A stretch of 64,000 nucleotides of DNA from the NCBI GenBank assembly GCA_033026295.1, contig CM065173.1, positions 11,408,517 to 11,472,516 of the forward strand, read 5' to 3'. This document shows positions 26,234-39,371 of this stretch, one piece after another (position 1 is the stretch's first letter; every line of letters begins with the position of its first letter). Both the position numbers and the translations under genes were made by a program. This stretch comes from Channa striata. Its lineage: Eukaryota > Chordata > Actinopteri > Anabantiformes > Channidae. The notes beneath the pieces are model-generated. The model was given only the letters and a program-made list of their open reading frames with translations, searched no databases and was not told the DNA's origin.

Positions 26234-29200
26234 ATAAATTTAAAAGACCTATGATATTGACGCTTGCTAAGGTGTCAAATTGTACCACTTTGTACATCCT
26301 TTGGGGTTACTATTGGAAGTTTTAATGTGCTCATTTCACCACAAATTACTTTTTAATTGCATTTTATTTTAATATTCATTACAACAATATGATTCTTCTT
26401 TATAAGTTTCTTTAGTTTTGTCCTATTTAAATCCAGTATCGTGCAATACCTGCTTTATGTATTTGTGACTTACAAATATTTAGATTGTTAATGCAACTTC
26501 TTAACACCAGATTATAAGATCTGTACATGTACATACACAAAAAAAAGCTCTTGAAAACTATTCTTTATACATACAAGGAGTTAGCAGATTGAGTCTAAAG
26601 TCTCGTTTGTCCATTCCTGGCTTAAATGATGTGATTGATCACTGGAACACTGGAGAGTTGCTCCTAAACAAGAAGAAGTCCAGTTCACATGATTCAGTCT
26701 TCAGATAACCAAACCTGGATCACTGAGAATCTTTACTGGAAGTTGCTCCTAAAGATTAAGCGGTCTTTAAACTCCATTTCAGTTGCCTTTGAAACCCCCC
26801 TCTTCCCACATTCATTGCACAACCTTACCAAACCAACAATGCAACATTCACACAAGCTTCACACCAACTGGTGAGTTCCAGGGATTGAATGTTCCTTTTT
26901 TTGATAAACACTTTACTGAATGTTTTCTGGAGAAACGACCTCCTTCTCCATGATTACCAGCTTTTCACTTGCCTTTAAGTGTGGCCGTCTGAATCAGGTG
27001 CAAACACTTCCCATGTGTTTGGAGAACACGTCTGACAGACCAAAACGTCTCCCTCCAAGTTTATACCTCACACTAACAAACTCTCTCGACTAAGGCTGTT
27101 GCACCATCTTGCAGTGTAACTCTTAGAGGTTTGATAAATACAGGCCATGTTGACACAATGCACAAATGTATAAGGCAGTATACATATATTATTACCTCAG
27201 AGCAAAGTACCAACCCAAACATTATTTCTAAAGCATAAAAAAGGAAAATTAGTTTCTTCAGCAAACCACTACAAACACATCAGCTGACACAAAAAACCTC
27301 AGGCTCATGGTTCTCTGCCAAGATTAAGTCTTGCATAGAAAACTGAACCCATTCAGATCCCTTTGGAAAAAAATAAACCCTGCAGCACAGTCAACAGGAA
27401 CACCTTTGTACTGCCACCCGCGGCTCATTCTCCTGATCTGGAGTTCATTTCACAGCTCTAAATACTCTATACTTAGACTTACAACTTGTTGGTTGAGCTC
27501 TCGCTGGCAGACCCGTAAATTACCAGCAGCGGATGCTCACTGAGCAACAAGCCTGTCCTCCGCCTCCATGACTCCGAGTTTAACTGTGGTAATACTGAGC
27601 TGCTCTGAGCAGCACAGGGATTTTCTACCTCGAAAATGAAGTTCTTACAGTGGTTCCTTACTTGATCAAAACAGTGTCAGTGTGAATATGAACAGTGTTT
27701 ACGGATGCTCATATATCACACACACACGGACACTGATACAGTACCACACTAAGTGTTATTTAAATTTAGGTAAAGTTTAGCGAGGCAAACGTGGCGATAA
27801 ACACAACTATTGTGGGATTGTGACGTGCCATTTCATACAGGCTGACCACAACCTGACTGTTTCTATTAATTCTAATTATGAACGCCCGTCGTAAACCGGC
27901 TCTGACAAAGAGGGGACCGTCAAACCGCCGCGCTCGTCGTGTAGCAAAGGGGCTCATTTTGCTTTGACTTTCATCCTGCTAATTATTCAATGCAATCTGC
28001 TCCATTTCAAATTAAAACCGACAACACAATAACATGTGACAAAAGTGAAGGGGTTTGAAGACTTTCTGAAGGCACTGTCGCCTTCTCAAAAATTCCGCTT
28101 TCGCAACAACGGCCAGACCTGCAAATGCTTGCTCATTAAAGGTTGTATATGTTGCCATGGCGAAGCCTGATAACGCACTCGTTGTTGTGTTGCTATGTTA
28201 CTATTCCCGACAAGAGCTTCACTGGCCTTTTAACCACTCACAACCCCATTACTGCCCTACTGAATGGGTGGCAGTCCACTCAGGAGAGATAATACAGTAG
28301 GAGGAGTAGAATGGTGAAATAATAGATGTGCAGTAAACATGTATGTCATTTTAACGCAGGTGTAAAGGCCCAGGTTTCTTTCTCTCACCTAACAATAGAC
28401 TGTACTGCTGCTAGGAAGATCCGAGAATTTGTCCCAGTTGGGCCAGAGCCCAGAAATAGTTTCCTCACTACTACTTCTCACCCAGTGACGCAGTTATCTT
28501 TCCTCTGCAATCGTCCCACTCTCTGCTTTCTTTTACGTGCTTTTAACAAATCAGATTACAGGCCAGCTCAGAGTTAGTCAGAGCACAGCGTGGCGCGTTT
28601 GTGGGGGCTGCGACTTTGAGTTACAAAAGCAGTGAAAAGCGCTGGTTCATTTTCCACAGGGCTTGTACCACTTCCCAGAGATCGAGTGACCGGAGTTGGC
28701 CAAGCAGCAGATGTACAGTAGATGTCCAACAACGCCCTGACAAACCTTCACTGTAAATCCAGTCTTGACCCTCCAAAACCCTTTTGTAGTTGTTTGGAAA
28801 AGCTCAAATGTCTTCACAACAATTGTATTAATGCAAAATCTGTCCAAAGAAGGCCATAAAGACATTTTCACACATCTATCTCTTTAGGACTTTCACTGAC
28901 ATATAACGATCATCCCTTAATGCCTAACTAATCTTTACCTAACTTTTTCTAAACCTAAACCCAGTTCAAACCCCAACTAAACCAAGTCAAAAAACCTCAG
29001 ACAAGCCTTTGGGGATTGCACCGCTCAACCTCTCTCCCCATTTCTAACATAACTTGCTGACACCCTCTTCCGTGAAAGTAACTTTAATGAGTAAAAGCAT
29101 CCAAGTACATTTTTAAGTAAATACGCTGCATAATTTAAAACTCACATGTCGACAAATCGGACGGCGACTGTGACATGCACAGTAGCTGAAAACTGTAGTA

Positions 29201-32200
29201 GTGGAGCAATGTTTTTCCTCCCCTTTTACAGTTTAATACAAATGCAGATGTATTAGCTCAATGCCCCGGTGAGCAATTAAAAGATCATTTTCAGTTCATT
29301 AAATTAGCATTGGCTGATAAATGTTGGGGGTATTAGTACAGTTTGAAACTGTGTGCAAACCTGCAGCACCTAGTTGTATATAATAATAATCTGTTTCCTC
29401 TTTTTAACACATTTAAATGGGCCTCATGGGCCATTGCATTTGCTTGTGTTCTGTGTAGCAACTATTTAAAACAGCATTTATATGTAATTATTTTGAAGTT
29501 TGTTGATGTATTTATAATCTTTCCCACACTTTAACTCAGCAGTTTAAATGGCCACTTACTATGAGACTGATTCTTTTTCATGCAAAGGCATAATGACGCT
29601 TTTTAAAAAGTATCTGGAACAAACAGTCATATGTTGCAAATAGAATCAGCAAAGCAGGTAAAAGTGCACACACTGCATCATAAGCTGGAGCAAACAGATA
29701 AACCATGCATTTAAAGTTTACAATGCTGCAAACAGATTTAATATTACACCAGCGGAGTGATCGATGTAAAGGGTTTATCTGAAGCTTTTGATGTTATTTT
29801 ATCTGTCAGATATTTTCTTTTCATTTCATCATTCTCATATCCTGCTCACATCATCTGTCACAAGCAATAGACAATGTATTAATGTGCAAAGTCAATTCAC
29901 CCACAGAGCCACCTTGGCTTTGTGGAGCTTTGTGTCTCATTCAAAGAGTCGCTGTTTAAAGCCTTCACCCTTAGGCTCATGATGGAAGACGACACTGTAA
30001 TAACATGGTCAAGGTAAAAAGTCTGATGTCTGCGGATAATGAGTCGAAACACTTCTGCAAGAGACCTCAGAGAATTCCCATCGGATCAGTCTCAGTCACT
30101 TTGAGCTGATTGAGTTTGGTCTGTCCGATACAGTGGACAGTTCAACATGTGGCACCGGGCTGATGCTCAGTTACTTTGATGAGTCATGAATGATTCATTA
30201 TGTACGGAGTTGTGACTCAAACCGAACAAGACAATAAGAGAGCTGAGATCATATCATGTAGGTTAGTGTCAGTGAACACAGAAGCTGTGAAGCCTGTAAG
30301 TCACTCGTGCTGCCTCTGTGGGATAACATATGTGAGAGTGACACGCGTGTTTGTTGCTTTGAATGTTAGGGCAGGTCGAAGTCAGAGGCCACAGCAGTTC
30401 ACAAACCCAACAGCAATTTAGTGAAAAGTTCTGCCTCCTTCTGGCCCATCACATCCTAATCTGTATGCACTTATAGTGGCTTTGAAACTTGAAGCTGCAA
30501 TTGTATTACGTCAGTATTTCAAAGACTTTACCCAGTGTAAAGACACACAACTAGAAAAGTCTGAGCCAGCTACAGCCGCGCATTCATTGTCAATGGAAAG
30601 GCAGCCGCTGTGTGATGCTGCAGACCACCTGCTGTGCACTACAGATGCACAACCGCTGTAAAGATCGAGGTAAGAGCCAATCAGGGACGTTTGGATTCCA
30701 GTAAAAACTGAAGCTGAAACTTTGTTTGATATCCAACACAGGGGGAATTATAAACTGATAGGAGAGATATTTTATATCCAGTTTGAATAAACAATTTTCC
30801 ACCATTGTTTGTGTCTGGTTGTGGCAGGAAAATTAATGCCCAGTCAGAGCAGTGCATGCAAATAAACATACTGAGCTCAACACTCTCTGAGAAGTGCAGC
30901 TTCAGCCAGGTCCAACACCAGCCAAATACATTCCATCCTTATGTCTGAACGCCCATCTACTTGGGCAGGATTCATTTTAACTGCAGCCCAAGAATCAGGC
31001 CAAGCATTTTAAAAATCTGTTCAAGAAAATGACGCCATCCGTGGTCATTTAACAATAGGACTATTTCCCTTTGACTTCACTGTGCCCGTGCTTGTTTGTT
31101 ACACAAAACATCTGCCATCAACTGTTAATACCAACATTTCAAATGATGATGTAAGATCAGGCTTTAGTTGTGAATCAGGATTTGCAATATTTGTACCAAG
31201 AAGTCATTTTAAAATGACATCTGCTAAAGTTAGAAGACTGTTAGTGTGTGTACAGTCAAATACCTTAAAATAATTTTCTTTTTCTGCTGTGAAGAGACCC
31301 ACAGTATCTATGGAAAAGCGCAAAACACAAAGATGCACAAAGAAAACTGACAAAAACAAAGAAGTGGCCAGCAGTTAATGGTCCCTTTAAAAAACAAACT
31401 AAATACAGACACGCAGGGAAAAAAATGCAGAGCTTTGTAGCCGTCACATGTCTGATGATGAATGTGCGTGACTGTGCCTCTACTAGCAAATTATACAGCA
31501 AATTTAATTAGATGGAGACAAATTCTTCAGTGCTTGTCATTTTCATATGCTTTTTTATGAGTTGTCAAAAATCATAAAATGTCAACCCATGATCTGGCTG
31601 TAACTGCTTGTAATTCACTAATTCTGTGAGCGAATTCAGCAGAATTTCAGCCTATCTAGTGAATGTTGTTTTGCTGAGGAACAAAGTGCAGCATTTCAAA
31701 GGGAAATACAAAGTATTCTCTGGGCACTGTTTTTAGAAGGGGGGGTCTAAAAGTCATTCTGTGGTTTGCCTGAAGTGGTAAAGGAAAATCCTGCGGTATA
31801 TTACATTTGATTTCTCCACCTCTTTCAATTTCATTTCCATTTTAGAGCCAGAGTTTATCGTCTGCTATACAGTATTTTCTGTCAATTTAGTCTGAACCCT
31901 ACAGCCAATTGCTTTCAATCCGCTGACATTCTCTTTGCTCTGTGGTAGCCAGCAGGCGGGTGAGGGTGCATTAATTATGTAACGTACAGCTAAAGCAACA
32001 GGTTGGTCTCGTCATTTACAGTTTTCCTGTATTTTTATCTTACCTCTGCATGCTCACAGCTGAGTGTTTGAACCCATTATCTTATCAAAGACAAATTGAA
32101 TATACCAGAAATCATCTTTAGAAGAATAGCGTCCCACCACAACAGTTTATAATCCTTTCAACTGCCTGCTTCTCTTGGCAGATTTAATAAGCCAAATGGA

Positions 32201-33067
32201 TGCAGGATTATGGCTTTTGACAAGGTGCCCCCTGCATTTCCATCATGTAACTTTCCTCTTTTTAATACTTGTTATTGACAGGCTTTTGCTCCTTCTTGAG
32301 GGACTCTGCCTGGTCAAAATGAATTTGTCGATGGGAAGTTGATTCCCCCATGTGCCCCCACAGTTAAAAGCTTGTGAATTCAGAGGATTGATTTCAGACC
32401 AAGGCTTTACTGGTCTCCTGGACTCTCCTGATTGGGCTTTAGCTGCACTAAATGCTCCCTCAGGGGGTGGGGCTGATGGGAAATGAAGCCATTTTAAGGC
32501 CTGTTGGCTATAAATCTCCGAGACGTAGGAGAAGTTGGGGACCATTTCCTTTACAATGAGAAAGCTTTCAATAGCAAAGCGCTATCTGAAAAGAGAGAAA
32601 GAAAGTGAGAAGTTGGAATGAAATAGGAAGAGAATAACTGTTTGAAGCTGATGACAGAAGTATGCAAAATAAAAAAAACATAAATATAAAAGCAGGGTGG
32701 ATCTATTGCCTCTTTAATTCACATTTAATTGTTTTTAAAACACCACGCGATTTCCTTTAAGGGAAAATTACACAAGCGCATTTATTCTAAAAAAAGTGCA
32801 TTAAGGATTTCCACTCACTTGGCAGTTTATTAAGTAATAAAACACTGCAATCTACTACACCAGCCTTACATTTCTGTACCTTTTCTTTTATTTTAGCCAT
32901 GTGTTTTAGATAAATACAAGTTGTCATCTGATCATTTACATGGAAAGAGGTATCTCACTGGATATTCAAACAAGTGTATCCTTGATCATGAAAACACACA
33001 GCAAGCACAATAAAATGCACGGATTGCAAAAGTACCTTCTAGAAGTGGGTGGCTTCTTGACCTTACC

Positions 33068-33069
<2 letters not shown>

Positions 33070-33104
<35 letters not shown>

Positions 33105-33113
33105 TGTGTGTGT
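33070..33113. repeat. (TG)n microsatellite
   Basis: About fifteen TG units, one TTTG interruption, then more TG. Open frames on it give CV runs. Confidence 0.97.
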
Positions 33114-34330
33114 ATGTCTATATGCATCCTCCTCACCTACCAATAAGGTCAGCACAAGGAGAATGAACCTGCATCAGCATAAAGCTCGGACCCCTCCAAA
33201 CAAGAGCAATCTATCATACATTCACCTGGAGCCAGTGCAGAGTGTGTCCATGCAGAAACAACAGCAATGTTCAGCGGTTTCATGTAGACCAATTTGCATG
33301 ACCAGTAAAATTCTGGTAAATATACTGACGGCAAGAACAGTTAGAGATTGGATGGTGCATGGATGTACAGCACAAGTGCTTCTCTTTTAAATAGATTTAG
33401 ATGCTCTCTCTCATATTAGTTTGAAATAAATCTTGATTTTCAGCCAGCATCTTATACAACATGTTTTTCACACTGCTCTTTGAGCCACAACTTGTTACTT
33501 CTTATTTCTGACATTTGTAGTCATTTAATATTTTTTATCCTTCTTTTTCTGTGCATGTGCAATAGAAATTAAAGTATATATACATTTCAATCAAATGCTC
33601 AGTCTTCAGCTCTGAAACTGAACAACAAACACACAGAAACCACTGTTAAAATGTTATATCATCTTTACATAAGTGCATTGATGTTTTACATACAATAATA
33701 ACTGATGCACCATACTTTTGGTGGCTTTATAAAACCCATAACTGTCATGCTGCAGACACACATTGAGTTGTGTGTGTGGTGATAGTTGGACAACAAAAGT
33801 ACTTCAATCCTCTAATCTTAACCAACACTGTGAATCAACTGTCTATTTATGCAAGTGTCTGAACACAGCCATAAAAAAAATGTTAATAAAACTTTAGTCA
33901 GAAGGGGTCAGGGAATATTTGGTTTTCAGTTTAATGAAAATGTGATGTTTAGGAACCTGCAGTCGTTTTGACTAAAAGTCCACATTGGTTTTGTTGTGCT
34001 ATGACTTGAAGATTATTCATTGTGTGACTGTGTGACACAGGATGAAGCTGTGGTATCATCTGCTGGAACAACATGTACCAACAGTTGTGTGATACATTTT
34101 AAATCTGGCTCCCAACAAACACCACATCTAAATTCTGTGTTTATAGAAAATGTTGGCTGAATAAGATATATGGACCTTTACCGCCCACCAGCATATCTCT
34201 GTGTGACATAGTGTGGTGTGGGCCACTGAGAATAATAATTTGGAATGTCCATTATCTTAATTGTGAATATGAATGTCAAGAAAAAACAAGATTCAAATGC
34301 AGAAGCACACACAAAGGAGTCAAGCTCACT

Positions 34331-34584
34331 TACAGGCCACAGTAGGTAGAGTGGTCGTCCACCAATCCTACAGTTGTTGGTTTGATCCCAAGTTTCCTGG
34401 TCACATGTCCTTGAGCAAGATACTGAACCCCCGCTTAGTTTCTCACTGTGAGCATCGGCCCCCATTGGTGTATGAATATGTGTATGATTATGAGTGTGCA
34501 TGGGTAGATAAGAAGCAGTGTGAAGCGCTTTGAGTACTAACAGGTGGAAAAGTGCGATATAAGTGCAGACCATTTACTATTTAC
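34331..34584 (+). mobile_element. tRNA-headed SINE copy
   Basis: The head looks tRNA-derived: an A-box-like AGTAGGTAGAGTGG (34341-34354) and a B-box-like GGTTTGATCCC (34379-34389) at tRNA-like spacing. It is followed by the fish-typical CCTTGAGCAAGATACTGAAC body, a TG-rich part, and a tail of AAGCGCTTTGAG and GTGCAGACCATTTAC. The same body and tail occur in reverse at 24121-24340, which confirms a dispersed family inside this window. Assignment to a named family is not attempted. Confidence 0.8.
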
Positions 34585-34830
34585 AGTATCTGCAGGCAAA
34601 ACTGACAGGAAGGGATCAGCAAAAACAGGCTGGCATTAAACCAGAGAAGTCTAATGTGTAAGGCAGAGAGCAGCACTACACTAAAATCATAGAATCCAAA
34701 CTGAGTGTGTGTTTTCAGAGGGAGGATGCGGAGCAGCGTGGAACAAGTAGAAATGGAGGGAAAATTGTCAAAAGAATTGGGAGGAACTGAGTAAGTTCAT
34801 GGCCAAGAGGGAGCAAAGAGGAAACAGGAG

Positions 34831-34850
34831 TGTGTGTGTGTGTGTGTGTG
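34831..34850. repeat. (TG)10 microsatellite
   Basis: Twenty bases of perfect TG. Confidence 0.95.
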
Positions 34851-35094
34851 AAAACTAGAAAGGGAAGGGAGCTAAAGAAGGTGGAGGACGAGACACAACG
34901 TCAGGATGGATCCTGGTCCAAGACACAGATCACAACACAGAAAAGCTTCCATGATGTTTCCAGTGTCAGAATAATGACACGTTTTGATTAGTCTACAGAA
35001 GGTAAAAGTCACATTCACAAGTATGTTTACTAGATTGTCTGCCACTTACTAAAGGCATCTTCTACTCATCATACAGGAAATGTAAAATGTGTAT

Positions 35095-35110
35095 GTATAT
35101 ATATATATAT
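35095..35110. repeat. Short (AT)n repeat
   Basis: About eight AT units after GTATGT. Confidence 0.8.
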
Positions 35111-36234
35111 GATTGCTATGTTTTTGTCAGAAATGTAAAACTTTGGTTTTAAAGATTTTGTAAACCTACAGTATAATTTATATAATTTTTCAAGTTTGCT
35201 TGGTAAAAGTGAGCACTAAACAGTACCTAACACTAAAACTTACTGCTGTTCACTACTGTGAACTACGTTTAGGATCAGCTTCCATGTTTGTATGTAATAA
35301 ATTATTGCTGGTTTTTCACCCAGTCTGATAGTGTCATCAGAAAACAGTAAATACATAAAATAAAATGCCTGACAGACAAACACAAACTTGTCATTTTGTC
35401 ATGAAAGACACTTACTGTAATTTGACAAATCATTCATGACACAGAAAAGAAGATAATCCTTTCTTAAAGTGCATGTATATGCACTTAAGCAACCCGATTC
35501 CAGTTGTCTTTATCAAACTGATTTCTTAACTTTCATGAAATGAAAAACCTGGTTTCTGTAATGAGGATGGTGGATTAAAGAAACCTGATTTCCCCAGGTG
35601 CTGATATTTCTGCAACATAAACGTGCTACCATGCATAAGGCTGCAGACAGAGACGTGAAAGGCTGAATAGAACGAGATATTGTTACATGAAGTGATGCCT
35701 GATTTATATGTATTTATTATATTTATATTTCATTACATATTTTACCTGAGAGTAAAATAAATAAAACAAATAAATTGCAGAAAGTAAACAATTTAGTCAT
35801 TATCAGAATAAGGACCTAGGACCCAGTAAATGTTGCTTAGTTTATGTTTAGAATCCTAACCAGGTACATGGACTACATTAAATTTAACAATCTAATGAAT
35901 TGGAGTATGTCGACACAAAAGATGAAAAATACATTATGAAAGTCCATGTTTGTGTTCAATCCACGTATCTGTTTCCAAATAAGATCTATTTAAAGACAGA
36001 TATATGAAGAGAAAGCCTTCTTGTGGTGTGTACGGCTGAAAACCTCCTGAGGCACACACTTGTGTGGCCGTAAACAACCATTTTTGCAATCAGAGGTCAT
36101 TTTTAGATGAGTGGAACACAAATCCTCCCTCTGTTTTGTGTTGTCAGGGAGCTGCATTTGTTCTGACAGCGGAGCAGGGCTTTTCATCTCATTGGCCTGA
36201 AGAGGTTGAGAGGGTGCAGATACATGCTCTTTGG

Positions 36235-36248
36235 ATGTGTGTGTTTGT

Positions 36249-36280
<32 letters not shown>
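36235..36280. repeat. (TG)n microsatellite, interrupted
   Basis: TG units with TTTG and TATG interruptions, then about twelve perfect units, then a GAGGGAGAGA purine run. Confidence 0.95.
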
Positions 36281-36284
<4 letters not shown>

Positions 36285-37929
36285 GAGAGATAATAGAGAT
36301 AAAGTGAGAAAAGCCTGCGTTTCTCTTAGATCTGTAGAAGTCTCCTGCAGCTCTACGCAGCAAACAATCAGCAGTGCATTATGAGCTTTGAGATGGACAC
36401 GATTGATCCTTTCTCCTTTCTACCCTTGAAGGTCTATTGCCAGAAAACGCGTCTTCATCCCATGCAATTAATCTACTCGGCCTTAATAAAAGCGTCCATT
36501 ACTGAGGCAGCAGCATCGACAGCCAGCAGCAGAATGTTTGCTGATGAATAATCAGACACAGGAAAGTACTGATTAGTCTGCGGATCCAAAACATCCTTAA
36601 AGCTGACCAGTCTGCTGACGGACAGACAAGTGCACGGTGAGCCTGTGAGTTTTATATTCATTATCATCCAGTGATTCGCCTAAGTAATCATAGTTCAGCT
36701 TAAAAAAATCACATTTTCTCAGCAAATTCATACATACAAATAAAGCATGTGGTGCACTGTAGGTCTAGTAAACAGACAGTGTCTCAATTTCTACTTTACC
36801 ACTGACTTTCAAGCAGAATCAACACACTGTTATTAAAAAAGACCAACAGACGATGCAGATAGCAGAGACTGCTTTTTTCAGACTAAAATTGCCATGGCTT
36901 GTGGGGTTCATTTTCACTCGGCTCCCTCACCAGCTTACCAGATAAGGCAAAACAAAACTTCAGGCAGTGTGAACACTGGGGAACAGGTAATTCTGCATTC
37001 ACTCTCTGTTTGCTCTTTGATGAGTTACACTATTCTCTCAGTAAGTTTTTTCCTTCAGTGAGAAAAAACTGATGTCTGGAGACAACACCTCCAACCGCTT
37101 ATAGAAATGTGACTATGCCTCCGACATAAATGGCTTTTGTTTTAACAAATGGAGTAAATAAGAAGCAAAGAGAACCTGTACACATCTGTGTTTTGGGACT
37201 ATCTCCAGCTTGTTTGTTTTTCATATTTTTCACTGCCAGACACCATTTGTTGGTTTTCCGTGATGCTTGTGTGGGTCTGTACAACTATTAGAAACACACA
37301 GGGCTGCATGTGGACACTATGCCAGTGAGAATGAACAACATGCTACACAGAGAATTTGTTTGATTTGACATGAAACATGTCTGGGGCAGTGGGAGTATGG
37401 AGATAAAAGTAGTGGACTTGTGACAGAAAGCCACAAGCCACATGGTGGAGGAAGGACTACAACAGAACCATTTCACCTCCCTAAAATGTATGAGGCTTTG
37501 ATAAAGGATCTGAGGCTCGGTTGATCAGGGTGTGCAGTTGTGCAGCATGAATGTGAATGGATGGTGGCTAAAGTCCAGGCAAAGGATTTAGGCTTAATTC
37601 AATAATTAGATTATCTGATGTAAAACCTTGTGACTGAGATTTTTGCAGTTGTATTTGACTCTTCCATACTTGCCATTTGTAATAGGTTGTTGCAGATGAT
37701 AAAGTAATGTCCCCCAATAAGATGTCTGCCTAGGCCATGAAGCATGTGTGCCACTAAGCAACTCGGTGCTACAACCACAACTTATGGAAGTAAGTAAGAG
37801 AAAATCAGTCACTGGATCCCTTCTTTGCACAAAACTCTAAGCTGAATCATTGTTTTAAAACATCAACAACTAGAAAAATCCTGCCATTTAATAAAAACTC
37901 CACTATACTGTCATAATTGAGCCCGTCTT

Positions 37930-38600
37930 CTCCACTTTCCTGGACTTATATTATTATTATATTATTTTGTTGCCCTTTTTCCCAACGTCCTGTTCCTGCT
38001 CCATAGTAATTCCTGCCAACTTCACCACCAATCACTCCAGCCCTGCTTGTCGGTACCTGGTTCTTCTCTGCAGACCCGCTCTGCAGCACCACAGGAGCTT
38101 TCCAGCCATTGCTGCTTTAAGATTTGGACCTCGGTACTCTGCTCACCTGTTCAGCTGCTTACCTGTCTACCGGTAACCTGTCTGCTTCACAGTTCTTCAC
38201 TTACCACCGGTGATCTGCCTGCCTGCTGGCTCTTCGTGTTGTCTGCGGGCCATTACCATGGGGCTTTTATTCTGGTCCCCTGTTCTCTGGGTCAAATAAA
38301 AACTCACCCCTCCAACTGGAATTACTGTGCTTACCTGCAGCCTGCCACTCCTCCCTGGTTCTCCAGTATCCTGTTCCCATCTACTCACCTGATCATCCGC
38401 CATCTCAGCTCTCTCCTGGTCCCCCTATTTTATCTGGCCCCCCGATCCACTAACCCACCCCCCCGGACTGCTCTCAGCAGACTCCCCTGCCTTGCATCAT
38501 AGTTTTCGTTCAGTGCTGGTGTCTATAAGCATTCTCAATAGCCACTCTTAACCTTCCTCCTCTGTCCCATATCTCTGGGCCCATTACCCCAACCCTGACA
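37930..38600 (+). other. Strongly C+T-skewed segment, possible retroelement remnant
   Basis: The plus strand is rich in C and T for over 600 bases, with repeated ACCTGTCTGCCT-like words, a TCAAATAAAAACTC block (38290-38303) and long C runs near 38455-38465. Two overlapping frames (37967-38176 and 38047-38502) are open because pyrimidine-rich DNA has few stops; their Pro/Ser/Leu-rich products resemble no family I know. The composition is like some fish LTR or LINE flanks, but no LTR pair, primer-binding site or polymerase motif is visible. Confidence 0.3.
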
Positions 38601-39354
38601 TGTACAACCGTTTGTACATTAACTGATACTACCAAGATGCATTTAGGCAATACATATCCATAATTGTCAAGCCTACAATTTGGTGACATGCAATACTAAT
38701 TTTATTCTCAGTATTCACTGGGTACTTTAATTCACTTTATAATGGCTACCAAGACACCTGGGTACTCTATTATTTAGACTTGTCTGTCATGCCAGCATCA
38801 AGAAAACCCGACTAGATGTTTACATGTGTACATTAGTGTTGAATTTTTACTTCCTATAGCAGTACTGGTGTCTTCATTGGCACAGCTGATCAGTGAAACC
38901 CTTGAATGTCCTCATTTTCGCTGCTGAATAAAAGAAGTTAAATAGATGTCTGTACACAGCCTTGTAAGTGATTACCGGGTCACAGAGGTGTTCGGTAATT
39001 AAGTGGACGAGCTCTATAGTCCCAGAGCTGGTCAGCGTGCACACTGACAGAAGCATGACACCCAACAGCAGCAGGAACAGGAAGAAGTGGCCGGTTAACT
39101 GCTCCTGTCGCTCACTGATGCTGTCCTCCAGCTATCCTTGGGCGAGCTGGGATTCTAAGCTTCTTCCTGCTGACTGGCCATTGTGGCTTATCGTGGGTTT
39201 CTGGCAGCAATTGTATGTTTGGTGTGTGTTTCTGAGCAACACAGGACTGTGACAGGGAATCATGAATAACTGAGTACAGTTTACCTTATCCTCCGCATAC
39301 AGTAATATGGTTATGCTCTCCATATGGTTACCAATCAGCAGCTCAGATGTCCAT

Positions 39355-39371
39355 ACACACACACACACACA
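39355..39371. repeat. Short (AC)n repeat
   Basis: About eight AC units. Confidence 0.85.

Larger units (their letters stand above)
24662..34330. other. Gene-free stretch with simple repeats
   Basis: About 9.7 kb. The open frame at 25357-25758 (133 codons, overlapped by two other open frames) is the most coding-like stretch, but it has no recognisable domain. The segment around 27760-28200 is less AT-rich than its surroundings and could be a conserved non-coding element; comparison with other fish is needed. Confidence 0.55.

Noticed and set aside
34341..34389. tRNA gene suggested by A-box and B-box-like sequences
   Set aside because: The same sequence with its tail recurs in the window, so it is the head of a SINE; it cannot fold as an intact tRNA with a proper acceptor stem.
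38047..38502. 151-codon open frame
   Set aside because: Open only because the strand is pyrimidine-rich and thus poor in stops; Pro/Ser/Leu-rich product with no family resemblance.
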